Program-made: the position numbers and the translations under genes
In this document: in pieces, positions 1 through 5,248 of the stretch
Layout: every line of letters starts with the position of its first letter
Position numbering within the stretch: the first letter of the stretch is position 1
Notes under the pieces: generated by a model
The model's database searches: none
What the model saw: only the letters and a program-made list of their open reading frames with translations
What the model was told of the DNA's origin: nothing
Assembly (NCBI GenBank): GCA_903896915.1
Contig: CAITZN010000523.1
Location: forward strand, 1 to 5,248
DNA from: an uncultured bacterium
GTDB lineage: Bacteria > Desulfobacterota > Desulfobulbia > Desulfobulbales > Desulfobulbaceae
Length of the DNA stretch: 5,248 bases
Reading direction: 5' to 3'

Positions 1-1590
1 AATTACTCCGCCGACGATATCATCGACAAATTCATATTCACCCTCTTCCAGCGGTTCAAGAAAACCGCCGACACGCCCGAACTGACCGGAACCACCAGTC
101 TGTTTCTTGTGAATGTAATTAAATTCAGCCCGCTGAGTGATGGTTTCACGATAGGCTACCTGCGGTGCCCCCACCTCGACTTCAGCATTGTATTCCCGCT
201 TCATCCGCTCGATGTAGACCTCAAGATGCAGTTCCCCCATGCCGGAAATAATGGTTTCACTGGTTTCGTGATCGACAAAGGTTTTGAAGGTGGGATCTTC
301 TTTGGTAAATCGATTCAACGCCTTGGACATATTAATCTGCGACTTATTGTCCACCGGCTTGATCGCCAAAGAAATAACCGGCGCCGGAACGTGCATCGAA
401 CTCATGGACCAGTTGGCCCCACCGCCGCAAAAGGTATCACCGGAGGCGCAATCAATGCCGAACAACGCGACGATGTCGCCAGAACCGGCACCATCGATTT
501 CTTCCATCTCGTTGGCATGCATACGCACCAATCGACCGATTTTGGCCTTTTTCCCAGTGCGACTGTTCACGATGGTATCGCCTTTCTGAATCACACCCTG
601 GTAGGTACGAATATAGGTCAGCTGTCCGTAACGGCCATCCTCAAGCTTAAAGGCCAAAGCCACCAACGGATCATCTGGATTGTTGCTGACGACCACCTCT
701 GCCTCATCTTTTTCGAGATCCAGAGCCGTATTTTCAACGTCGACCGGACAGGGAAGATAGGCATTGACGGCATCGAGCAACAACTGAACGCCTTTATTTT
801 TGTAGGCGGAACCAATCATTACCGGGGTCAACTCAAGACTCAAGGTCCCTCGACGAATGGCATCCTGGATCATGGACTCAGGAATCTCAACCTCTTCGAG
901 CATGGACTCCATCAGTTCGTCCGAAAACATGGAAACAGCATCAAGCAGCTCTTCCCGTTTTGCCTCGGCCTCCTCCCTCAACTGAGCTGGAATCTCGGCA
1001 ATACGAATAGTTTCGCCCTGGTCACCGTCGAAATAGACAGCTTTCATGCTGACCAAATCAATTATACCCTCGAGATCGCTTTCGAGACCGATGGGCAATT
1101 GGATCATCACCGCGTTCTGGTCGAGCTTATCGCGGAGTTGCTGGGTGACGCGATAGGGATTAGCACCCGTACGATCACATTTATTAATGAAAGCAATCCG
1201 CGGCACCTTGTAGCGGGTCATCTGCCTGTTCACGGTAATGGATTGCGACTGAACCCCCCCGACCGAACACAGGACAAGGACGGCACCGTCAAGCACCCGC
1301 AGTGCACGCTCAACTTCGATGGTAAAATCGACATGGCCGGGAGTATCGATGATATTTACGTCATAGTCCTTCCAAGAACAATAGGTAGCAGCGGACTGGA
1401 TTGTAATTCCACGCTCCTTTTCAAGTTCCATGGAATCCATAGTCGCGCCGACACCATCTTTACCCCGCACCTCATGGATGGCATGAATCCGTTGGGTGTA
1501 AAACAGAATACGTTCCGTCAGCGTGGTCTTGCCCGAATCGATATGAGCACTAATTCCGATATTGCGTACTTTTTTTAGATCTTTTTTCAT
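1..1590 (-). CDS. fusA: Elongation factor G, spd/mitochondrial EF-G1-like type (N-terminal 530 residues, 3' end outside window)
   Basis: GTP-dependent ribosomal translocase acting in the cytoplasm. Reading from ATG at 1590, the G domain shows AHIDSGKTT (residues 15-23, P loop), the switch I stretch [10 protein letters not shown] with Thr63, DTPGH (82-86), NKCD (136-139) and GSAYKNKG (G5, about 260). Domain II covers roughly 280-400. Domain III contains RFTKEDPTF (from 427) and GMGELHLE (around 451). Domain IV starts near 475 and includes the loop with GGSGQFGRV (499-507). About 165 residues (rest of domain IV and domain V) lie beyond base 1, judging from the usual length near 695. The start is set by GAGGAA six bases upstream and by alignment of the N terminus. 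[18 protein letters not shown] and [13 protein letters not shown] are hallmarks of spd-type EF-G1 and of mitochondrial EF-G1 rather than of the EF-G of the str operon. No rpsL, rpsG or tuf lies upstream, which fits. An upstream RNA gene ends in a terminator about 75 bases before this start. Confidence 0.97.
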   Translation of the reverse strand, partial: MKKDLKKVRNIGISAHIDSGKTTLTERILFYTQRIHAIHEVRGKDGVGATMDSMELEKERGITIQSAATYCSWKDYDVNIIDTPGHVDFTIEVERALRVLDGAVLVLCSVGGVQSQSITVNRQMTRYKVPRIAFINKCDRTGANPYRVTQQLRDKLDQNAVMIQLPIGLESDLEGIIDLVSMKAVYFDGDQGETIRIAEIPAQLREEAEAKREELLDAVSMFSDELMESMLEEVEIPESMIQDAIRRGTLSLELTPVMIGSAYKNKGVQLLLDAVNAYLPCPVDVENTALDLEKDEAEVVVSNNPDDPLVALAFKLEDGRYGQLTYIRTYQGVIQKGDTIVNSRTGKKAKIGRLVRMHANEMEEIDGAGSGDIVALFGIDCASGDTFCGGGANWSMSSMHVPAPVISLAIKPVDNKSQINMSKALNRFTKEDPTFKTFVDHETSETIISGMGELHLEVYIERMKREYNAEVEVGAPQVAYRETITQRAEFNYIHKKQTGGSGQFGRVGGFLEPLEEGEYEFVDDIVGGVI

Positions 1591-1663
1591 CACACGTTCC
1601 TCAATTGCCACCTACAAATCGCATATTTCTTTTTTGCATAATATACTGAAGCCGAAACAATAT

Positions 1664-1702
1664 AAAAATAAAAAAAGGAGTTACAGCTGGTTCTGCAACT
1701 CC
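1664..1702 (-). terminator. Intrinsic terminator, minus strand, 5' of fusA
   Basis: Read on the minus strand: GGAGTTGCAG, loop AACCAG, CTGTAACTCC, then seven T, an A and five more T. This is a continuous ten-pair RNA stem with one G-U pair at 1696/1683. On the plus strand that pair would be an A-C mismatch and no U tract would follow, so the terminator is clearly minus-directed. It ends the RNA begun near 1830 and lies upstream of fusA, so it either isolates fusA from that transcript or attenuates it. Confidence 0.92.
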
Positions 1703-1830
1703 ATACTCAGTGCATTGGTGGTGCTGGCCAAAGTGGAGGGGAAGGAAACCCGCGATCGCTCACAAAAGGTTCGCCCGCTTTCCTGTTCACTACCATCCAA
1801 GGGATCACTTAATCTATTTTCAGAATAAAT
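1670..1830 (-). ncRNA. Putative small RNA or fusA leader RNA, about 160 nt, family not recognised
   Basis: Bounded by a strong promoter (1836-1864) and an intrinsic terminator (1664-1702) on the same strand; no convincing reading frame lies between. The predicted RNA can form a rod. AGTG 1809-1806 pairs with 1712-1709. TTGG-a-TGGT-a-GT (1800-1789) pairs with 1724-1715, leaving two bulged A. AGGAAA 1784-1779 pairs with TTTCCT 1748-1743, followed inside by GCG/CGC. A large asymmetric internal loop separates the last two stems, and the terminator hairpin follows. I see no signature of tmRNA, RNase P RNA, SRP RNA or a common riboswitch class. A divergent 6S RNA (rod with a central bubble) cannot be excluded. 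Because fusA follows 80 bases beyond the terminator on the same strand, the RNA could instead be a conditional leader. A five-base match between the 5' end (TTCTG 1825-1821) and the terminator arm (CAGAA 1695-1691) is the only hint of an alternative fold. Confidence 0.6.
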
Positions 1831-1835
1831 CATAG

Positions 1836-1864
1836 ATTATAATACAAGCCAGCGGGCTAGTAAA
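1836..1864 (-). promoter_or_regulatory. Sigma70-type promoter of the small RNA / fusA leader
   Basis: On the minus strand TTTACT (1864-1859) and a perfect TATAAT (1841-1836) are separated by exactly 17 bases. Transcription would begin near A1830. This is the best sigma70-like promoter in the window and it points at the RNA that ends at the 1664-1702 terminator. Confidence 0.75.
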
Positions 1865-2098
1865 GCGTTTTTTGACTCTCAATGCAGACAGAAGTGAAAG
1901 GTTAAACGATTTCAACGCCAGGGTCCTTGCTAAGGTGCGCGACCTGCCACGCCAACTTGTACAAAAACCTACAAAAAAGAAGAATGAAGGACAGTAACGT
2001 GTTCCCTTGTCGAGCTTGAGAAAAAAAACAGCACATTAACAAATGGTATATATGTGTAACTCCATCACCTCATACCTCACACCGTCCCGCTCTCAAAA
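1865..2098. other. Intergenic stretch upstream of the Nif11 gene
   Basis: About 230 bases with no supportable gene on either strand. It holds an isolated TGT-N10-ACA element at 1958-1973 and A-rich tracts around 1971-1990 and 2021-2028. A TTGAGA (2016-2021) and a TATATAT (2047-2053) are 25 bases apart, too far for a sigma70 promoter. It probably serves as upstream control DNA for the Nif11 gene. Confidence 0.5.
1958..1973 (+). promoter_or_regulatory. TGT-N10-ACA element, possible NifA-type upstream activator site
   Basis: TGT 1958-1960, ten bases, ACA 1971-1973 matches the core pattern of NifA upstream activator sequences. It lies about 160 bases upstream of the start expected from the sigma54 promoter at 2100-2116, slightly farther than typical. 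Such a short pattern is expected by chance roughly once in 4 kb, so the match matters only in combination with the sigma54 promoter. Confidence 0.25.
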
Positions 2099-2191
2099 AT
2101 GGCCCTTATTTTGCTTATCATCAATATGCTACCCATGCTGGCATACGCACTTCTGATTCTCGGAATCAAAACGAGCCAGGGGCAAAAATGA
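2099..2191 (+). CDS. Possible 30-residue hydrophobic peptide overlapping the Nif11 start
   Basis: Thirty codons from ATG 2099 to TGA 2189-2191. The first 22 residues or so are almost wholly hydrophobic (many Leu, Ile, Ala, Met) and could form one membrane helix; the tail, KTSQGQK, is short and polar. Its stop overlaps the ATG at 2188 in an ATGA arrangement, the kind that couples translation to the next gene. Against it: no Shine-Dalgarno sequence precedes 2099, and its first codons coincide with a near-consensus sigma54 promoter, so a transcript from that promoter would not include its start. I do not recognise the peptide and rate it possible only. Confidence 0.25.
   Translation: MALILLIINMLPMLAYALLILGIKTSQGQK
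2100..2116 (+). promoter_or_regulatory. Sigma54 (-24/-12) promoter upstream of the Nif11 gene
   Basis: TGGCCC (2100-2105), five bases, TTGCTT (2111-2116). The invariant GG and GC are separated by exactly ten bases, and only one base of the usual TGGCAC-N5-TTGCW core differs. Transcription would start near 2126, giving a leader of about 60-80 bases before the Nif11 start. The match is good but was found by eye and has not been scored against background. Confidence 0.5.
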
Positions 2192-2208
2192 ATACAACGG
2201 AGACCGTT

Positions 2209-2430
2209 ATGTCAAAAAAAAATGTTGAAGAATTGCTGATTGCCGGCGGTGCTGACGAAAACATCCGCTGCAAATACAATGTATTGAAATCAAAGGAGGA
2301 GTTTGTAGCCCTGGCCCATACTGAGGGATATGTATTTTCGATACAGGATCTGGACGATGTGTTGCGAGAATCGGGGGATGCCTTCGAATCCTTCGGCAAT
2401 CCTCCCAGGCGTGTTATTTGGTGGCACTGA
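2209..2430 (+). CDS. Nif11-domain small protein (73 residues)
   Basis: A small acidic protein that fits the Nif11 family. That family was first noted near nitrogen-fixation genes and is also used as the leader part of some RiPP natural-product precursors. The pattern seen is MSKKNVEELL at the N terminus, then SKEEFVALAHTEGYVFSIQDLDDVL (residues 28-52), where helix, the AL-x3-GY/F turn and a second helix match the family. The tail ESGDAFESFGNPPRRVIWWH (54-73) is aromatic and basic. There is no double-Gly cleavage site after the helices and no Cys/Ser/Thr-rich core, so a RiPP precursor role is not evident. The only GG (13-14) lies in the N-terminal part. The start at 2209 is preferred because MSKKN aligns with family N termini and GGAG lies six bases upstream. 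ATG 2188, with AGGGG five bases upstream, would add seven residues and is a real alternative. No maturase or transporter gene is adjacent. Molecular function is unknown. Confidence 0.8.
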   Translation: MSKKNVEELLIAGGADENIRCKYNVLKSKEEFVALAHTEGYVFSIQDLDDVLRESGDAFESFGNPPRRVIWWH

Positions 2431-2443
2431 CCTTTACCTGCCA

Positions 2444-2499
2444 CCCCGCATAGGTGCCTTCTCGTGAAAAAGGTTGAGCGAGGGATCACCTATGGGGGG
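2444..2499. repeat. Long imperfect hairpin between convergent genes
   Basis: CATAGGTG (2449-2456) and CACCTATG (2487-2494) are perfect inverted repeats. After one G-G mismatch the stem extends outward with CCCC (2444-2447) against GGGG (2496-2499). Inside, CTCG (2461-2464) can pair with CGAG (2479-2482), with two flanking G-U pairs. Neither side is followed by a T tract, so it is not a standard intrinsic terminator. It lies in the 118-base gap between the Nif11 stop (2430) and the nucleotidase stop (2549) and may block RNA decay or read-through from both sides. Confidence 0.5.
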
Positions 2500-2548
2500 G
2501 GAACAGGCCGCTCGCCCGCAATAAATTCAAGCAAAGTCTATCCTCTGA

Positions 2549-4435
2549 TTACGGAGTATCAATAAAGACTTGAGTGCTATAGTCCTTAACCGGTAATCGA
2601 GTCAGCACCTTGTTTGAACCGGGTAACCTTTTGATATATTGCAGAAAGGCTTCCGCATAGTCCAAACCAACGTCTACACGTCGTTCACCAACGATATTTT
2701 TCAACGAAGTGTACGAATCGTTGCCATCGGCAAGGAAAGAGATAGTGGCAACCTTATACGTTTTATTAAGATCAAAGGGTTGGTACGTGCCTTCAGCTGT
2801 CCTGATCTCAAGTTTAGATAAACGAGCCCCCTTGAGCTTGTTGAGATCCAGGTTCCAGCGCAAGCCACCGGTGTACGGATAACAACCCGTATTAAGCGCG
2901 GGCCCGACCACACCTTCTACCGCATCCTCCAGAGCCGCTTTAATTTCAAAGCCCGTTGCATTCAACTGCACGAGCGTGTTTTTGAAAGGAAGCACCGTGT
3001 AAACATCTTGTATTGTAACCTTGCCCCGAGGAATATCGACTCGGACGCCACCACCGTTTTGTATTGAGATATCGGCATTGAAGTAGGTTTTTCCTTGTTG
3101 CAGGAAGACCTCGGCAATGATCTGTTGGATATCGCCACCGTGGGCATTCACAGTCTCTTTTTTATTGCAGAAATCTCCCAGGGAAGAACGCGAGGCATCA
3201 CGCTTGCTCCCCGGCACCCGACGTAGACAGAGGTTGTCGTTCGTGGTTGCGACGACTGCTGAGCCCATCGCTTCTTTTTGCTTTTTATAAGGGGCAAGGA
3301 GAGCGGTTGCGGTTGCATCCGGGATCGTGATGCGTAAAAGTTTGCTGGCGGCGATATCAGCTCTGATGGAGGCCATCTCGTCAGACGTGAGAGCAATAGC
3401 CCCGGGGCGACTGAAGTCGTCGCCGATTAAAACCCAGGGCGTACCGGAACAATGGGTGACCTCTCCGTTTTTGTCAAAACTGACCTGGACGTCACCCAGT
3501 ACATACCCATACTGCCAGGCCTGCACGATACAGACTGGCTTGCCGTCTTTATCGGTGCCCTGGGTGGGATAAGGGCCTTCAGGTGAAATCCCATACTTTT
3601 TCAGGGTCTCTGGACCAAGCAAAGTGTGCGAATCCGCCCCCACGACCACATCGACTCCGCTGAGTTTTTTCACCAAGGCTTTGTCCGCCTCATACCCTAT
3701 ATGGCTGGAAATTATTATCTTATTGATCCCCTGCGCCTGCATACGATCAATTTCTGCCTGTGCCGTCGCGACTTCATCAAGAAAGACAGTGTCAGGATTG
3801 GGACTGGATGAGTGTTTTGTCTTGCCGGCAACGATTAGGCCGATCACCCCTATTTTCTGACCACTGCGTTCAATAACCACCGAGGGGCGAACCGCATTGG
3901 GGGCGACGGCCCGATACATGGGCGAACTGGGACCGAACCTGACGTTAGCACTCAGAATCGGGGTTTTGCAGATGCCTGCATGCAGGAAGTCCATGAGCTT
4001 CTTCACACCTACATCCGTATTGTCAAATTCATGATTACCGAGGTTAAAGGTATCGAAACAGACCGTGTTCATCAAATCAGCATCGGCCTTGCCTTCGTTT
4101 AAGGTGTAATACAAATCTCCGGTACTGGCATCGCCACTATGGATTTTGATCACGTTCTGCGAACCCTTTTCCAGCTCTTTGATGGCAGCGGTTATCCTTG
4201 GGAAACCACCGCGCTCAACATTGATTGCCTCACGGTTATCAGCACTGGTTGCAAGCAGAAACGTACTGTTTTCTGCATCGAGATGCGAGTGATGGTCGTT
4301 GATGTGCAGCAAAGTCAGATCAATCGATTCAGATACAAGACCCGAATCCGCTGGGCGCCCCCCCTTATTACTGCCGCCGCACCCAGCAATCAGGGCTGCC
4401 AAGCTCAGGATGAGGACCTTCGTCTTGAGGCTCAT
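2549..4435 (-). CDS. Lipoprotein 5'-nucleotidase / UshA-family metallophosphoesterase (628 residues)
   Basis: Likely hydrolyses extracytoplasmic nucleotides (5'-nucleotidase, cyclic phosphodiesterase or sugar-nucleotide activity; the exact substrate is unknown) using two metal ions. The N terminus is a lipoprotein signal: MSLKTK, a hydrophobic run, then LIAGC with Cys19. Gly at +2 predicts outer-membrane sorting. The metallophosphoesterase domain shows LLHINDHHSHLD (Asp47, His49), HSGDASTGD (Asp102), NLGNHEFD (Asn134-His135), SSHIGY (His245) and VVGADSHTLLG (Asp268, His270). The C-terminal nucleotide-binding domain shows NAHGGDIQQ (430-438), NGGGVR (460-465), VYTVLPFKNTLV and FLADGNDSY (567-575). 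Length is full for the family. The start is placed at 4435, where GGAG lies five bases upstream and the signal peptide begins. An in-frame ATG at 4498 would put 21 polar residues before the signal and lies upstream of the likely -10 box. The usual GGHSHT motif reads GADSHT here. Single-gene unit, convergent with the Nif11 gene. Confidence 0.93.
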   Translation of the reverse strand: MSLKTKVLILSLAALIAGCGGSNKGGRPADSGLVSESIDLTLLHINDHHSHLDAENSTFLLATSADNREAINVERGGFPRITAAIKELEKGSQNVIKIHSGDASTGDLYYTLNEGKADADLMNTVCFDTFNLGNHEFDNTDVGVKKLMDFLHAGICKTPILSANVRFGPSSPMYRAVAPNAVRPSVVIERSGQKIGVIGLIVAGKTKHSSSPNPDTVFLDEVATAQAEIDRMQAQGINKIIISSHIGYEADKALVKKLSGVDVVVGADSHTLLGPETLKKYGISPEGPYPTQGTDKDGKPVCIVQAWQYGYVLGDVQVSFDKNGEVTHCSGTPWVLIGDDFSRPGAIALTSDEMASIRADIAASKLLRITIPDATATALLAPYKKQKEAMGSAVVATTNDNLCLRRVPGSKRDASRSSLGDFCNKKETVNAHGGDIQQIIAEVFLQQGKTYFNADISIQNGGGVRVDIPRGKVTIQDVYTVLPFKNTLVQLNATGFEIKAALEDAVEGVVGPALNTGCYPYTGGLRWNLDLNKLKGARLSKLEIRTAEGTYQPFDLNKTYKVATISFLADGNDSYTSLKNIVGERRVDVGLDYAEAFLQYIKRLPGSNKVLTRLPVKDYSTQVFIDTP

Positions 4436-4754
4436 TGTTTCTCCGTGTTGTTGAATTATAGACAAAGCGTTCTGTTTAATTTGCGTACAATTATTCAAGC
4501 AAACGCTCTGTTGCCCAAAACTCTATCTGGAGAGAGCTAGTCCGATTTAAACGCACACTGACGGACTGGTTCCAAAATGGAATCCGGGCAACATATTAGT
4601 CTTGTTGAAGATAGCCTCTATTATACTGGAAATTACGCCAGGATATACTCTTTATTGGCAAGCACTACCGGTAAAACGTGCTTGAATTTTACTGACCTTT
4701 CGGGTAGCCTTGCTAAAATTTTTTCAACTTTGCCCTCTAATTACAAGGACTTTT
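4436..4754. other. Divergent intergenic region between nucleotidase and lepB
   Basis: About 320 bases that must hold the promoters of both flanking genes. I see a good -10 box for the nucleotidase side but no convincing -35/-10 pair for lepB. AT-rich candidates at 4619-4627 (TATTATACT) and 4644-4649 (TATACT) lack a matching -35 at normal spacing. Imperfect inverted arms lie at 4467-4472 and 4502-4507. No supportable gene or RNA is present. Confidence 0.5.
4455..4460 (-). promoter_or_regulatory. -10 box of the nucleotidase gene
   Basis: Perfect TATAAT on the minus strand (4460-4455), about 20 bases upstream of the chosen start at 4435, giving a short leader that still contains the GGAG ribosome site (4444-4441). 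No good -35 hexamer lies 16-18 bases further upstream, so the promoter may need an activator. An inverted repeat (AGCGTT / AACGCT) covers the -35 region. Confidence 0.4.
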
Positions 4755-5248
4755 GTGGCAGAATACACTGAACAAGCACCAAAATCCGGGCTCCGAGAGA
4801 ATATTGAAGCAATTGTTATTGCTATCCTGCTCGCCCTTGTCATCCGGACATTCATCGTCCAGGCCTTCAAGATTCCTTCCGGTTCGATGCTGCCAACGCT
4901 CCAGATTGGGGACCATATCCTGGTGAGCAAATTCATCTATGGCGTAAAAATGCCGTTCACCGGTTCGAACCTGATCCCAATCTCGGATCCAAAGCCCAAC
5001 GATATCGTAGTATTTCAATTTCCCAAAAATCCGGAACTTGATTACATCAAAAGAGTCGTCGCCGTTGGCGGTGATACCGTCGAGATCAAGGATAAAAAAA
5101 TATCTATCAACGGCAAGCCCTTTACCGATACCCACGGGGTCTACCAAGACAAGCTTATTCTCCCTGCCGCCGCCGCCCCACGTGATAACTTCGGCCCGAC
5201 AACAGTCCCGGCGGGCAAGCTTTTTGTCATGGGAGATAACCGGGACAA
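4755..5248 (+). CDS. lepB: Signal peptidase I (N-terminal 164 residues, 3' end outside window)
   Basis: Membrane-bound serine protease that removes signal peptides from exported proteins at the outer face of the inner membrane. The reading frame starts at GTG 4755, with AAGGA five bases upstream; there is no in-frame ATG near the start, so an ATG-only search would miss it. A short cytoplasmic head ends in LREN; one membrane segment covers about 17-35. The box B motif is FKIPSGSMLPTL with catalytic Ser44. IGDHILVSKFIYG follows, then DYIKRVVAVGGD with the general-base Lys99, and box E GDNRD at 160-164 just at the window edge. Other members of this single-anchor type are about 200-220 residues, so roughly 40-60 are missing. 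Both catalytic residues are present and the enzyme should be active. It is transcribed divergently from the nucleotidase. Confidence 0.96.
   Translation, partial: MAEYTEQAPKSGLRENIEAIVIAILLALVIRTFIVQAFKIPSGSMLPTLQIGDHILVSKFIYGVKMPFTGSNLIPISDPKPNDIVVFQFPKNPELDYIKRVVAVGGDTVEIKDKKISINGKPFTDTHGVYQDKLILPAAAAPRDNFGPTTVPAGKLFVMGDNRD

Noticed and set aside
109..1578. 489-codon plus-strand ORF opposite fusA
   Set aside because: Its translation resembles no family, while the other strand encodes EF-G with all GTPase motifs in frame; it is a shadow of a strongly coding gene.
1562..1828. 88-codon plus-strand ORF
   Set aside because: It runs antisense through the fusA start, the minus-strand terminator and the small RNA; it has low-complexity Lys/Ser/Phe content and no recognisable family.
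1670..1830. Known riboswitch, SRP RNA, tmRNA or RNase P RNA
   Set aside because: None of the conserved core strings of these classes that I know is visible; the size also rules out tmRNA and RNase P RNA. A divergent 6S RNA is left open rather than claimed.
1846..1874. Plus-strand terminator from the AGCC/GGCT hairpin and nearby T6
   Set aside because: The stem is only four pairs and the T run lies more than ten bases beyond it; this DNA is better explained as the minus-strand promoter.
2016..2053. Sigma70 promoter TTGAGA ... TATATAT before the Nif11 gene
   Set aside because: The hexamers are 25 bases apart, outside the workable spacing.
2166..2489. 107-codon minus-strand ORF
   Set aside because: Opposite strand of the Nif11 gene; the Nif11 reading has family pattern and ribosome sites, this one has none.
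4436..4498. Longer start for the nucleotidase at 4498
   Set aside because: It would place 21 polar residues ahead of a clear lipoprotein signal peptide, lies upstream of a perfect TATAAT, and the ATG at 4435 has GGAG at ideal spacing.
4710..4712. TTG as an upstream lepB start
   Set aside because: In frame but without a ribosome site; it would add residues with no LepB-like character.
4577..4771. 64-codon plus-strand ORF before lepB
   Set aside because: No Shine-Dalgarno sequence, no recognisable family, composition unlike the flanking proteins, and it overlaps the lepB start in another frame.
4724..5147. Minus-strand ORFs of 70 and 136 codons opposite lepB
   Set aside because: Shadows of LepB, whose boxes with Ser44, Lys99 and GDNRD are intact on the plus strand.

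Overview
The window looks like chromosomal DNA of a Gram-negative deltaproteobacterium in the old sense (Desulfobacterota / Desulfuromonadia-like). Three observations support this. The EF-G is of the spirochaete/planctomycete/deltaproteobacterial 'spd' type, the bacterial relatives of mitochondrial EF-G1. A predicted outer-membrane lipoprotein nucleotidase implies two membranes. The signal peptidase has the single-membrane-anchor form usual outside the enterics. The genus cannot be fixed from sequence alone.

Layout. (1) 1-1590, minus: N-terminal 530 residues of EF-G, cut by the window edge. (2) 1664-1864, minus: a self-contained transcription unit with no protein in it, consisting of a sigma70-type promoter, about 160 nt of RNA that can fold into a rod, and a textbook intrinsic terminator. 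It sits just upstream of fusA and is either a stand-alone small RNA or an attenuated fusA leader. (3) about 1950-2430, plus: a 73-residue Nif11-domain protein with a near-consensus sigma54 (-24/-12) promoter upstream and a TGT-N10-ACA (NifA-type) element further out; a 30-codon hydrophobic ORF overlaps the promoter and the first possible start of the Nif11 gene. (4) 2444-2499: an imperfect long hairpin between the convergent Nif11 and nucleotidase genes. (5) 2549-4435, minus: a complete 628-residue lipoprotein of the UshA/5'-nucleotidase metallophosphoesterase family. (6) 4436-4754: a divergent intergenic region. (7) 4755-5248, plus: signal peptidase I (lepB), GTG start, running off the right edge.

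The genes do not form one operon. EF-G (translation), nucleotidase (nucleotide scavenging at the envelope) and LepB (protein export) are separate housekeeping units. The accessory and most interesting part is 1660-2500: an unassigned small RNA and an orphan Nif11 protein whose promoter architecture suggests nitrogen (sigma54) control. No mobile element, CRISPR array, tRNA or rRNA was seen.
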